Assembly (NCBI RefSeq): GCF_042242105.1
Contig: NC_092012.1
Span: 20,369,043 to 20,433,042, forward strand
Length of the DNA stretch: 64,000 nucleotides
Source of the DNA: Pempheris klunzingeri
Lineage: Eukaryota > Chordata > Actinopteri > Acropomatiformes > Pempheridae
Direction: 5' to 3'
Numbering within the stretch: the stretch's first letter is position 1; the number at the start of each line of letters is the position of its first letter. Of the stretch, positions 1 through 12,344 are shown piece by piece. The position numbers and the translations under genes were made by a program. The notes under the pieces were generated by a model that searched no databases, was not told where the DNA came from, and saw nothing but the letters and a program-made list of their open reading frames with translations.

Positions 1-114
1 TGTAACAGCTGCTCTGACAATGAGCTCCCTCTGCCCGCCTCACCAAAACCAGTCAGAGTGTGTGACACCTGCCACGCCCTCCTCCTCCAACGATGCTCTT
101 CCAATCCTACGTGA
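1..114 (+). CDS. rufy2: RUFY2-like protein, C-terminal end of FYVE domain (partial)
   Basis: This is the last 37 codons of a gene that begins before the window; TGA is at 112-114. The peptide carries the second half of a FYVE zinc finger: a CNSCSDNE cysteine pair, then PVRVCDTCH, then a short tail ending RCSSNPT. In RUN-and-FYVE proteins this finger binds phosphatidylinositol 3-phosphate on early endosomes, and the family are Rab effectors. The [16 protein letters not shown] stretch is typical of RUFY1 and RUFY2. I choose rufy2 because hnrnph3, pbld and dna2 follow directly, as in the human 10q21 block; RUFY1 lies beside HNRNPH1 in human. Only the terminal exon is visible, so the RUN domain and coiled coils cannot be checked. 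Confidence 0.85.
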   Translation, partial: CNSCSDNELPLPASPKPVRVCDTCHALLLQRCSSNPT

Positions 115-676
115 AGGAGCCCGACGCCGCTGCCATGACTGCCTCAAACAATCTGACATCTGACATCAGACTCGCAAATTCCCCCCCCCCATCCTTTCAA
201 ATCTATCTCCCAACTTCTCTCGACAGTGTTTGCTGCTAGAAAAGGACCACATGCATGAACATTTAGTACATTTGTCTTCATTTCCAGTCCCTCAGATGAA
301 ATGAGGGACATCTCATCATTGTGACTCACCTTTGTTTGATGTCACTACGTTCTTTGCAGTGCAAAACATTCAGACGTCTTCTCTTGTAATCAGGCGCAGA
401 GAAGGAGGCAATCAGTCCACTTTAACATGGGCCAAAATGTCTGACTGTTGAAGGAGTGAGACTCTTTGACAGATTAGGTGACATAGCCAACATATCTATC
501 CTAAATATACAGACAGATACAGTTGAGACCATTTAGCTACAGTAAATTTCGATGTCAACGACTTTGACGCTTGCTAAGTGGAACTGTCCCCAAGTGCCCT
601 TTGGGTCAGTGCGAGCAGTGAGCTGGCCAGGCTTGGAGAGCTGCACCTTCCAGAACTCAATATGTGCTCACTACAA

Positions 677-862
677 TCCATCCGCTGTCTAGAACTCTTG
701 TCCTTGAGGGTCGCAGGCCGGAGCCAATCCCAGCAGACATTGGGAGAGGTTTACACATAGAGACAGATAACCACTCATGCATTTCTGCTGGCCGGCTGAT
801 TCGAACCCAGAACCTCCTTGTTGTGAGGCAACAGTGCCGGCCACCTCACCACTGTGCTGCTC
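677..862 (-). repeat. tRNA-related dispersed repeat fragment in rufy2 3'UTR
   Basis: On the minus strand this reads as a short form of the same family seen whole at 46239-46541. Both share a Pol III B-box-like GGTTCGAATC core (complement near 798-808), the GTTGCCTCAC.A block, and a far end with the remains of the ATCCATCC and GCTGGGAT motifs. The middle is deleted relative to the other copy. It sits inside the rufy2 3'UTR in antisense orientation. Confidence 0.7.
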
Positions 863-2849
863 TCAATACAATACAGCAAATTTAGAATACACATTTTTAA
901 ACTTCTACAGTACAGGGAACTGCGAGAGCAGGCAGCCAGACTGTCCGTGTGGTAATAAAAGCTGCCAGGAAGCTGGAAGCACTTCAGTCTTCCACCCCTC
1001 CATCCTCTATCTGAGTGGTGTCACATTAACACCAAACAGACTCTAAAAGGCACAACAGGTGTGACTATATGGAGGTCACCTGCATACTGAAGCTCATGAG
1101 CAGGTAGACGCTCCTGTAAAAAGAGTTCGGGTATGAAAGGAGATGCGACTTTGCGATGGACTTAAAGTGAAGCTGCATTGTGATGAGCAGCATGTTTTTC
1201 TGAAGCACACCTCCAGTCTTACGTAGCACTGCATCATTAGTACACATGTATCAAGCCTCAAATTGTATACAGTGAGTGTATAGCCAAACAGAAGAGATTA
1301 TATCATGTAGTGTCAGCCTTGCTACTGGTAGTTTCTGACTCCAGAGCACCCTCTTCTGAGGTGGAGGGAAATGAACACAGTCTATAGCAGCATTTACTCA
1401 GGCACAAAAGATCAAGCTGCTGAATCCAACTTCACTAGACACTAAACTGAAATAGAACCTGGATATTTTTCTGTTTAGTTGGCAGTGAGAAGTTCAGAAC
1501 TGTGCCACAAAATGAAAGTGGTCTCACTTTGTCCCTGTTTTAATTGCAGTTGTCTCACAGGAGCAGCGTGGGACTATTTGTGCCCACCATCATCTGTTCA
1601 GAACAAAGTCAGATCTGACCTCCTCACAGCACTCTGTGCAATGAGAGTTTTCTGCAAACTAATTCCAGGAACACACACCGCTCCAAGCAGGTTTCGCTCT
1701 GCTGACACTACGACTAGATCAGTTCCCTGTGGGGCTGTGGTTTTCAAAGAAAAAAAGAATCTAGTCTTTTAAACATTTGTGCCTGTGTAAATGCGGTGAA
1801 TGTTACTTGTGCTTCTCACGTTGCCAAAATGAGCCCTATATTTCTACAGAGGGTTTCTGTAGTGAAATATTTCACTGTAGCAACACTAGCCGATACTCGC
1901 CAGGCAAGCAGCCCGGACTTAAGGCACATTTCACGGTTTGTCTGAGACACTAAAGGACCAAGAAGAGCAACAGACACCGTCTTTTCTGGTGACTGATTTA
2001 AATACATGTCAGTCTAACTCTTCTGTTAATGAACCACTGACTAGCTGACCACATGACCACTTCACTGACTAATTGGTGGTTGTTAATTACAAGCTAGCAC
2101 TTCTGACGACATAGCCACAAAGTATGTACGCTTGCCAATCCTATATTTCCTGTAATATAGATTGACTTGAGAGTATTTATATTTGATTTTGTGTTCTGTG
2201 CACATTAATTTTTACGTTCAGAAGTCCAGGGAACGTTCAGAAGTCCAGGGAACTTGTTTGAGCTTCCACTTGAAGTTAGTTGGAATGTGTGCAGATGTTA
2301 TGATGAACCACATTTTACTGCTGCTCCATTCCCGAGTCAAACTCTAAACCGTTTTTGTTCCTTTTTCTTAAAGTCAAGATTCAGACATGTCGTGTTTCAA
2401 ACTAACACTGATCACTGTTTGGTTGATGGTATTCAGTGTCGGGTTATGGTGTGAGCTCCACTGCACATTCTGGTTTTATACTTCTATACAATGTTTACAA
2501 CCCTCTCAAGAACTGGAAGTATTCATTCCCATGAAGAGATAAAACAGGCCTGGGTCCATTTCAACAAGTGTTTTTCTTATTTCAAATATTTAAAAACGTA
2601 CCAATTCATCATATCATCGAGCACCGTAGGCAGGTGTTTTCTGAAGTGCGCCCAGGCCTGAAGGGTTTTTCTACATTGTGGCTCTTGTAAATCTCCCTGC
2701 TTTCAATGGGACTTGTACAGTGTTGATACCACTGCGTGTTGTAAATACATGTTTATAATCACTGTGGCCCTTTAGCTTACTAAATCCTGCCAGTTTAACA
2801 TTAACTCTATTGCCAAGAATATGTTGCCTTGACTGTGTAGCGCTTTCTG

Positions 2850-2855
2850 ATTAAA
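2850..2855 (+). promoter_or_regulatory. rufy2: Poly(A) signal ATTAAA of rufy2
   Basis: ATTAAA on the plus strand is the last good signal before the facing hnrnph3 poly(A) signal at 3015-3020. An earlier AATAAA at 954-959 could produce a short 3'UTR form. Confidence 0.5.
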
Positions 2856-3014
2856 TTAAGTTACAAACTGAATCCTTCATGTTGTTTGCTGTCATTTAAA
2901 AACGTTCTCCTGTTGTTGCACTGTTGGGTCTTTTTCCTGTGTCCAGATGAAAACAGCTAACACTTGAAATTGAAAGTCAGAGTCAGGGACACTGAAGGAG
3001 AATTAAATATAAAA

Positions 3015-3020
3015 TTTATT
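3015..3020 (-). promoter_or_regulatory. hnrnph3: Poly(A) signal AATAAA of hnrnph3
   Basis: TTTATT on the plus strand reads AATAAA on the minus strand, 858 bp past the hnrnph3 stop. The sequence 3021-3877 between them is non-coding 3'UTR. The facing rufy2 signal is only about 160 bp away, so the two transcripts end almost back to back. Confidence 0.55.
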
Positions 3021-3877
3021 AGGCAAATGTACAACAGCTGAATAAGCTATCTTACAGCTCAAATATAGAGACTTTATTTTACTTCCCCTCTTTGAGAGTG
3101 GAATATAATATTCAACTTAGTTTTAAATTCTGTAATGAACTGTGAAAACATTCATAAAAAACACACTGGCTCACATTTATCAAACTTTTCAAAGCAGGAG
3201 AGCTAATCTGAATCAAATCTTCTGTGGAACATAATATTTAAAAAAAAATAATAATAATAATTGAAGAGACTGCTTCACCTCCTAAACAACAAGCAGAGTG
3301 TTTAAAGTTATTGGATTGGAAGTAGCCAAGCTCAGTTCTGACAGTGCAGTGATTATTTCCTCCTGTATCGAGTTCCTTAGCTATTTTTCTATATCCTATG
3401 AAATTCTGTCTCTGTCCTGCATCTGCACTGACTTCCATCTCCTGCCGACAGTGAGATGTGAAACAAGACCAATTAAAGTGCATCACACTGAAAACAAACA
3501 TTCTGTTTCTGTCCTTTCAGTGCCATTCAGAACTGTGGAAAAATAATCAGGTATTTGAAAAAGTGTGAGATAAACAAGAAATCTCCCACACGACCATCAA
3601 CCATGTTCAGCACCTACAACAGCTCCAACATTTTACTACTGACAAGTTGTTTTGTTCTTCATATGCTTTTAGGAATGGTGCTTGTTGAGATCTTGTCTTG
3701 TCTGTTCTGGTATCTGAAGTGAGGTTTTCGTGCTACCCTACAAAGAAAAGAACGACTGGAACACGGCGTGAGTGACTTCAGATCAGCTTTCCTGCTTGCA
3801 AACAATAATTGAGTAGATGTGGCCTACGGAGACGTGAAACAAACGTCAGGATGGATTGGAAGAGTGGGATGACATCA

Positions 3878-6800
3878 TCAGTATGAGCCACGCAACCCGC
3901 TGCTCCGTGAGCCGCCGCCCCCTCCTGAGTTACCATAGTAACCACCACCACCACCGCCACGACCTGAAACAGTTTTGAAAAGTCGGTGTAGAAAGTTTGA
4001 GATCATTTGTAATGACAGTGAAAGAAGAACCAACACCTAACAAATCTTTGTCACATCTCAATATGTCATCTGTGCACAAATGAATACATTTGCCAATGTG
4101 GATCAGAAAAGTGATCACACTTAATTTGTTGTATAAGTTAAGGAACACTCACTCATTTCAGCTGCTCCACTAGCTGTTGAGTTGAGAAACAGCTCAATAT
4201 AGCGATGCTCTGTGGAGAAAACATCAATTCATCATTCATATTGAAGAGCCAGCATTTAATCTGCAGATGAATGTAAATGAGGTTTTCTTACATACGTCAG
4301 GCAAGGTTGTAATCTGAAATATCTCAAATACTGTCAGGAAAAATACTTAGCAACAGGCTGCTTAAAAAATGTATTTGAGGCTTAAAACCAGGATTTGTGT
4401 TTTCTTAGCCATTGAAAATTGATTCCAACATTAAAACCTGCCCCATCAGTCAGCATCCAAACCTGTGCCAGTTTATCAGTAGAACTGATCCGCTCCTCTG
4501 CTGTTGGTCAACAAGCAGTTCTGTGTCATAAACTCAGCATGAAAGAGTGGTGTCACAGGAACCAACAGGAGGACAAACATAATGGAGGACGTACGCATGT
4601 GGTTCTTGTCTTTGGACATGGCTGCCACAGCGTCTTCGTGGGAGCGAAACTCCACATCTGCTTCTCCAGTCGACTTGCCGTTCGGAGCCACGTCAATATG
4701 GACCCGCAGTGGGTTCAAAGGAGAGAAGAACTATGAGGGATAAAAAAGATCTTTACATACAGAACATGACAGATTCTTCACCCAGTGTTTATTCAACAAT
4801 AATCACACCTGTAGTGTCTAACGTCTTCTGACCGCCCACAATCACACACAACATTTTATAGACCAACATCACTTCCTCAAAGCAAGAGAAACTATTTAAG
4901 ACTAATGTACATTTCATTGAAGGAATTTAATACTTTGTAAAGGCTTTTTTAAGGAAACTGGAGTCAGTGCTTTTATAGACATTTTACACCTACAGATTCA
5001 CTGCATAGATCCCCATTTTTTGACACCTTTCAAGAGAAATAAGAAGTGTGACTGGTCTCGGTGCGAGCCCTTACTTTAGCGATGTCTCCCTCTGTGGCAC
5101 GGAAAGGTAAACCCCTCATATGGACAAAATGGCCACTGTGGAAGCCTGAACAACTGTCACTTTGACTGCTGTAGCCGTGACCTCCCATCCCTGAGCCAAA
5201 ACACACACACACACACAGATCACCACCACCGCCTTTAGTGATGTAGCAGAGTGAATAACTAAGTTATTATAACTTTTATCAGCAGAACTTTTCTTTTATT
5301 TAATGATACTGAAACAAAGACCAGAAGAATAAGAATAAAAACATACTTTACACATGCGTTTGTTTGACCATCTTTCTTGTTAAATGTATGAACCCTTCAT
5401 ATAACCTCCTGTGAGAGGTCTTGGCTTCATTTTGGAAACTACAAGTCAAGATGGTCAAAATCTACTGCGTTACTGAACACATTTATTTATATCAATACTG
5501 TAAAATTTAGGTCTAGAGGTGTTAAAGTTTGTGCCAATGGGCCATTCATTAGAAAGAGACAATGAACGCTGAGAAGAACAAAAAGAAGTCGCTAATGAGA
5601 ATTATTTGAGCCTTACAACGGGATGCTGTGGAGCATTAACAGCAGAGAGTGAGAAACACATTCTGGACTTTACCTCTTCCTCCCCTCTCTCCCCTCACTC
5701 GCTCATCAAACATGCCGTTGCCAAAACAGTAGTTGTTGAAGCCGTTGTAGCTGTCAAAGCCACCGTAACCTGGACACAGACACCAACACAGACAAGACAG
5801 CAAAACTCAAACTGAACTTTAACCCGGAGAAAAGCTGTAATTGAAGCTGTGGAAGCAGGCCTCACCAGCTGGCTCAGCAAAGAAATAATGACACTTTGTT
5901 TTTATGATGGAAAGGTTGGCAAATGGTCAGAGGGACAACTAAAAGTTTTATAAAAGAATATATGTATTAATCAAAATCCAAAATAATGTCTGACCTCTTT
6001 ATACATGACTGTGTGCTACTGATTTGACTGTTTTGTTTATTATATATTTCAATACTAAATAGTAAACTATTCTTCTGTTGTGATTGTTTTGTGAAAATTA
6101 ACTAGTATGAAATTTCAAACAATGAAGAAGAATTTAACCATCTATAGCTTAAAAATATCCTTATAATATATTGATTCATACTGTATATCTAGTGTCTTGT
6201 CTGCATCTCAGTTTGAGGTGATTTTAAGCCCATCACTGCTTATTAATTTCCTTCTATTCATTCTTTTATTGCAGATGCTCAGAGGACTATATAACCAAAA
6301 ACACACTTGGAGTCTGTTTAGATTCCTGTATGCAGAAACACTAAACGCTGCTTACCTCCTCCATAGCCCCCTCCACTCCTCATGGTGTCCATCAGAGCCC
6401 CACCACGGCCAGGCCCGGGCCCAAAAAACCCTCCTCTGGGCCCCCCCATCATGGGTCTATCGTAGGGGCCTGGTCTCTGTCCTCCCATCCCCCGCCGCGG
6501 CAGCTCATAGTAGGCTCTGATCTCATTTCGACTGCTCTTAAAAATCTCTATGTACCTGCAAATATGAGAGTCCCATGGAGTGGAGGGGGGGCAAAGGAGA
6601 GGGTTAAGGTGTAGAAATGGCTTAGCGCTGCTTAATACATAGACATGATTTACATAAAGAGAAGATAAACACACAAAAGACAAATATTCTAAATAGTAGT
6701 CTAAGCAGCTTTAATCTGGAGCTGTCTAAACAACCTCAGCAGTAGCTGGGCTACGGGCTGTAGTAAAGGACTTCTACACCAACCTCACCTCTTGTTGCCT

Positions 6801-9800
6801 ACAGTACACAAAATCCTTTAAGGTCCTGAAATAATACTTGGAATGATTTAGAACTCCAGAAAGTAGTTTGATTCTTTAATAGTAGAGGCTGCCTTGACTG
6901 CCCTCTGCTATACTTCTACGATTAATCCCCTCTTCCACTCTAAATTATCAATAAGGTACTTGTATAAAAAGGATGTGAAGGAAGTGCCAAATGCTGCTCT
7001 AACACAATTACACAGAGCTCCCAGGTCTTAGATGGCCAACAATAAAATGTCTATGGCATAAGATCCTCATACCATCTTTATTTCATAGACTTGATACACG
7101 ATCTTTCATCCCTTTCATTATTCAACAGTCACCATTATTACAATACATAAACCCATTGAACCCCTCCCATAAGCATTTTAGTAAATATTATACATAAAAT
7201 ATATGTAAGACCCACCAAATTAATTTACCCACATTATCATTGTTTCACCATAATTATTCCAGCACACCAACCCATGCTTATCATTCAATCATAACAAAAC
7301 CCATCCCATTAATACCATCATTACTCTAATATGACCACCCATTTAACACTACAATAGTAGCCCAACCCAGTCCAGCCCGTCCCTTTCCCGTCTGTCCCAC
7401 CTGTGCCCTATTCTTTCCTTGTGTTTCCCCAGAGCCTTTTCTGCTATCTCCTTTGAGGCAAACTGCACGAAGGCTTCCCCTGTGCTCCTCCCCTGGTAGT
7501 CCACTGGCAGAGTAATCCCATTTGGCACGATTCTCAACCCTTCAACCCAAGCACACATAAATACATAGGTCGGTAGGTAGACTGAGAGATATATAGAATA
7601 GATAGAACAACACCCACTGCATCACTGGAGCTTTAGGATTAATATATGTCAAGATAGCGAATAAATATTAGCTGCATTCAAAAGGGGCATCTCAGAGGAC
7701 TGAATTTACACTTAGAAGGCGCCCAGCAGGGGAATGACATAAATACTGGCCTGGAGTCAGCAGCTATGAAATCAAAGTGGATACACAACTGAATTTAGGT
7801 CACTGACAAAATTATAATTCATTGAGTGTTGAGTGATTCTGGCTGACAATATCTCATTAGTGTTGATTATCCTTGATAAAGGCTGCCAATAAGCAGAATC
7901 ACAGAACTGACCCCAGATCAGTGTCATGGGACTGCCTCCCCTCAGCCAAACCAGCCCAGCCCACCCTATCTTTGAGGAGGCATGATGTTAAGGTCTTATT
8001 GCTTAAGCAGATTAAATTACGTGTTAACACAACACTAAAATGGTAAGAAGCATACTAACAATTCATAACAAGGACATTGTGACGTTAGCCACACTATGAA
8101 TATACTACAACAAACATACATTAGGCCTTTAAGCCATGACACAGACATGTTGACTGATTATTAATATCACTTTGTAGCATGAGAGAAATCCAAAAAGGAA
8201 ACATGGCATTAGATGTTGGTAAATCTGTCTCCTTTGAACTTGTTTCTGTTCATCTCTTTCTATAAAAAGGCCTATTTGACATATTCTTTATATATTTTAT
8301 ATTGTACATTTTTCTGTTTTATATTTATGTTTCTTGACTTGTTGTACTTGCTTTTCACTTTATGTTCTCTTAATATGTTTATTGTTTGCACCAAAACACC
8401 AAAGTAAATCCCTTCTGTGTAATAACGTGTGTATATTAATATTTCATGATACAATCACTGTCGTATTACCTAATATCATGATACTGTTTAAGACAGAGCC
8501 TGTAAATATTTAGTTGACCGTTGTTCTCCATAAATTTGCTGTCAGAATAATGTTAGCGACACTAGAATCAGATGTAAATTCTACATATTGTGGCTATGAG
8601 GTCTACCTGGGCCTTTAGAAGTGATAGTGGGTATTTTCTTAAATTTTAATGATCTGAACCATCTGATGGCCTCATTTTAATGAATCGTATGGATTTTATA
8701 TGATGTAAATGGGCTAAAATGATTGTAATGTATATGTATATGAAATGTATTCAGAGCCTACATGCATCTGACACTTCTTTTAGTGGTTTTGTCTCATTTG
8801 ATTAGTACACACTGCATCCTAACAATGCTTTTGTACATTGTACACTTTAGTACATTTTGTACATTAGCTAGCTGCAGTTCAGCAACCGTAAACTGTGGTG
8901 CCAGAGGAAAAAACTAAAATACCTAGTGAACAGTGGGTCTATAAAACTATCCCTTGGCTTAACATAAATGGTGTAATATCAGTACATTTCAATGGAGTAG
9001 AAGTACCTGAGAAGAACTGAACTATCTCCTCCTTGCTGCAACCAAAGGGAAGGCCTCGAAGTCTCAGCATGCAGCCGCTGCAGCTGTCATAGTCAGCAGG
9101 ACCACTACGTTTCAGCACCCAGTCCATCTCACTACGGTTTGACTTGAAAACTGGTTAGGATACACAGACAGGTGGGCACACACACGTCAAACATGTCAAG
9201 ACATGAAAGGACAATTAAACTTAGAAAATTTGAATTTTTCATTGCAGTTTGGCTTAAAGCTAACCACGGACACAAGCTGGGAAATGTTTGTTTGTACAGG
9301 CACATCAATGGAGGTGAGCCAACAAACAGACCTTTACTTACAAGGCAAGTACACACTCTAAGTTACACTTTGACTTTTTGTATCTGTGATGCCAGATAAT
9401 GCAGCAATTATTCAAAGAGAAAGTCGACAGAATAAACACTCATCAGTCTGTTATGATTGTTTGTAGTGCTCACCCTCTATATATCGGTGTCCCATGTATT
9501 TACGGTCCTTGGCGAGTGCATTCTTGAAATCCTCTGCCATTTTCAGCTCAATAAATGCCTCTCCACTGGGACGGCCTTCTTTAGAGTAGGTGAAGCACAC
9601 TCCGTTTACTTTCCCAACAATGTCACAGTCTGTGAATAAATGAGATTGATTGGAACTACTTCACAGAGATGTTTCCTGTCAGAAAATAAAAACTCACAAT
9701 AGAAGGCACAACTGGATCCTGTCTAATTTCACCTGTTTGTGTACCAACAATATGCCATTCTCTGGTTCATCTGAGATCCTAACAGCTCTCTCTAATGGCT

Positions 9801-10413
9801 GAAGTCAGGTGAAAGTTGAAACATTAAGATGAGGTAACAGCTCAGAAAAGGTTGTTTCTGTGCATAACAACACATGTTGTAGGGGGAGAGAAGAGTACTG
9901 GACACAGTCACAAATCAAATGTCAATGAGGCCAGTTAAATTCCACTTATACCCATAAAAAAACAAGTTTTGTAGCAGATTTATACTGTAGAGCTGAGAAA
10001 AATGGTGTTGCAGCGCAGCCCTGAAGAGACAAAAACGCAAGTAATTTAGATTTTAAAATGCTGATTGACTTTGATGTCTACCAACACTAAAAATTGTTCA
10101 GGTGTGATTCTGATGCTTCGCGTTTACATTTCTAACCACAGCCTAACGGTGAAAACACTTTTCTGTCAATTTATAATCACATTACAACTATTATGACACG
10201 GATTAATGTCATCATAACACTTATAACAAAATAGTTGAGTTTATCGTTTAAGATGTCATTTCAGTCTTGCACTTACTAACACCATTCATGTCTCAAGCTG
10301 TAAAGATACGTGTCTGTATTCTCACCAGAGAAGAAACTGGCAACCTCCTCCTGTGTGCAGGACCAGGGTAGTCCTCTGATCCGAACCACATAACCCTCGT
10401 CATTCAAAGACAT
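3878..10413 (-). CDS. hnrnph3: Heterogeneous nuclear ribonucleoprotein H3, three-qRRM form (10 coding exons, 405 aa)
   Basis: Coding exons (5'->3'): 10413-10326, 9629-9474, 9150-9007, 7539-7401, 6555-6356, 5769-5674, 5190-5075, 4730-4595, 4209-4153, 3963-3878; all phases agree, giving 405 aa. hnRNP H/F proteins bind G-runs in nuclear pre-mRNA and steer splicing. Three quasi-RRMs are visible: about residues 8-85 ([24 protein letters not shown]), 97-180 ([23 protein letters not shown]) and 292-368 ([26 protein letters not shown]). A Gly/Arg/Tyr-rich linker precedes qRRM3 and a [11 protein letters not shown] tail ends the protein. The linker and GGYYG tail match H3 rather than H1, as does the pbld/rufy2 neighbourhood. 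Unlike mammalian HNRNPH3, which starts at a Met-Asp-Trp-Val equivalent to residue 90 here, this gene encodes a complete extra N-terminal qRRM. The start ATG lies just after an acceptor, so the 5'UTR is spliced. Confidence 0.93.
7401..7539 (-). other. hnrnph3: Candidate regulated (poison-when-skipped) exon of hnrnph3
   Basis: This coding exon is 139 nt, not a multiple of three, so skipping it shifts the frame. Its donor is the weak GTGGGACAG. Its acceptor region (GTGTGCTTGGGTTGAAG) has almost no pyrimidine tract. The intron just downstream holds seven G-triplets within 62 nt, seen as CCC on the plus strand at 7396, 7387, 7381, 7376, 7366, 7361 and 7338, with more further on. A second G-run cluster lies upstream in the preceding intron (about 7937-7967). 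GGG is the known binding motif of hnRNP H/F. Regulation is inferred; the splice-site sequences and G-runs are directly visible. Confidence 0.6.
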
Positions 10414-10879
10414 CCTCACTACAACAGAGAGCACAACACAGCAGCAACACGTTAGATTACTGAGTCAATTATACTTACTAGTGCCTGTACTTAGAAAAGT
10501 ACAAACACTTGGCCCGAGCACATTTACACATATAGTATCCCTCCAGAATCTACTAGCACTCTTCATTCAGCCCCTCACCCAAAGTCTGACAGGTCTGACC
10601 ATTAGCTACACAGATACCTATCATAAAGGACTAATAGTTTTGCATACTCTTGCATATGCTATTTCTATTTGGCTGATACTTTATTGCATTCAGTTATGAA
10701 ATACGAACATCGTTCACAAATATCCTATTCCACAGTAATACACTGCATGACATGATTTCTGCAGGTAGTTAATGTTGGGGTTACGAACAACAGTTTTATA
10801 GCTTGTAGGAAAATTGACAATTGCCACAGACGACAACATTGCAACCGGAATTATAAACAGTGGGCCACAACTAAAACCT

Positions 10880-12075
10880 CATTAGGACAGAGTTATAGCT
10901 AATAATTCAGCACTAGAATTCAAGTTACTGAAGCTGCCTCCACAGCTAAACAAGCTAACGTTGGTTACTTCCTCTTTCCAACTGTATAAAATGTTGGTAG
11001 GAACCAAGAGGGTTGCAAGCTAACGTAACCACACTTCTTAACTCACTATGACCTCTCCAAACATATCATATCAAGACGGTAATCATTCTTTAGAAAAGTT
11101 ATTTCTACGAAGTTCGCCGTGGGAGCATATCTGTCAGCCTGGATAGTGAGTTAGCTAATGATGCTAACGATGTTGCATCATTAATGTTAGCTTGATAACA
11201 TTAGCAGTTAGCGGGCTAACAGCTAAGGCTAACTGTAGGACACTGACAGCGGTCAAATGTACAAGACACATTAGCTCTATTCCCAACGGCCGCGCACTGT
11301 CAACGGGAACCGAAACATGTCCCCGGACAGAAATGTGTCAGACATCAGTGACAAATGTGAGGGAACGATGAGACTATCTTACAGTCGCCTGTTGTCCCCG
11401 GTCTCCTGCTCCTGCCCTGAGCCTCAGGTGTCACTGCCAGCAAAGTGAGCGAACTCGCTCAGGTATAATGTCGCGAGACTTGGACACATTAAAAGATGTG
11501 ACGTTTGTCCTTTAATAACAATAATACCACAAAGAATACTAATACTGCTGCTAAAGGTACTTCTACTGATACTACTACCACTACTGTTACTTCTACAAAT
11601 AACAGTAATAGATGTACTTTTGTACTATAAGAGGAGGAGATATGGGAGCTGTGTGTGTGTGTGTGTGTGTGTGTGTATGAGTGAGAATAAACTAAGACCA
11701 AAAATGTGATGATTATTCTTTTGATCATCTAAGAGAAAAGAAAAAAATTCTTCTGGTCTCGGTTTATTAGTAATGCATGTGTGACTGGTAGAAATCCAGT
11801 ATGAGAGCTCCAAATGTAATGTCAGATTTGACACATCAAAAAGGCTGTTAATTCATTAGCTTATATCACAGGACTCGACTCCACATGACAATACCCAACT
11901 GGTCTCCGACATCACACACAGGCCCCTGGTGGGGACAAGGTGCCGCTGAGTGGCGCACGGCCTGCTGACGGCACGCACACAGGGTGTGAAGTCCACTGAC
12001 TGCAGAGGGTCAATGGTTCAGTCCTCACTGGAGACTCTTCCACTCTGATCACTTCATCTTTAGCCAGACAGAAAA
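10880..12075. promoter_or_regulatory. Bidirectional promoter region of hnrnph3 and pbld
   Basis: The two genes are divergent: hnrnph3 transcription starts near 11470 (-) and the pbld ATG is at 12076 (+). About 11100-11480 has several CpGs. The flank 10880-11280 holds about 13 GCTAA or TTAGC pentamers. A (GT)n tract lies at about 11651-11676. No other gene is seen here. Confidence 0.55.
11393..11470 (-). promoter_or_regulatory. hnrnph3: hnrnph3 non-coding first exon and promoter edge
   Basis: On the minus strand a good donor (GACT followed by GTAAGA) ends a GC-rich stretch at 11393. It pairs with the acceptor just ahead of the ATG at 10413. The upper limit near 11470 is approximate, because no TATA box or initiator is clear. 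The exon would carry only 5'UTR. Confidence 0.5.
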
Positions 12076-12292
12076 ATGGAGATTCAGGTCTTCACGGTAG
12101 ATGCCTTCACTAACTTACCGTTCAAGGGAAACCCTGCGGCAATTTGTCCTCTTATGCATGTGAGTATTAGGTTCAAGTACAGTAATGCCTTAATGTAGAC
12201 CCATGGAGGCCTGCACGAGGGCTCAAGGATCGCTTATTGATTAACTTGGCAGTTTTAGTCAGCAGAGTTTATCCGTTCAGTTGCTGTCTCAG

Positions 12293-12344
<52 letters not shown>

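Larger units (their letters stand above)
115..2875 (+). other. rufy2: rufy2 3'UTR (about 2.7 kb)
   Basis: No coding sequence is seen between the rufy2 stop and the poly(A) signal near 2850. The stretch is AT-rich and holds a tRNA-related repeat fragment (about 677-862), an upstream AATAAA at 954-959, and a 19-bp perfect tandem duplication at 2216-2253. The small ORFs here have no recognisable family. The extent of the UTR is inferred from the signals, not from transcript data. Confidence 0.6.

Noticed and set aside
1-114. rufy1 instead of rufy2
   Set aside because: The visible FYVE end cannot separate them, but the neighbours hnrnph3, pbld and dna2 fit the RUFY2 locus.
3878-10413. hnrnph1 instead of hnrnph3
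   Set aside because: The N-terminal qRRM is H1-like, but the linker before qRRM3, the GGYYG tail and the synteny fit H3.
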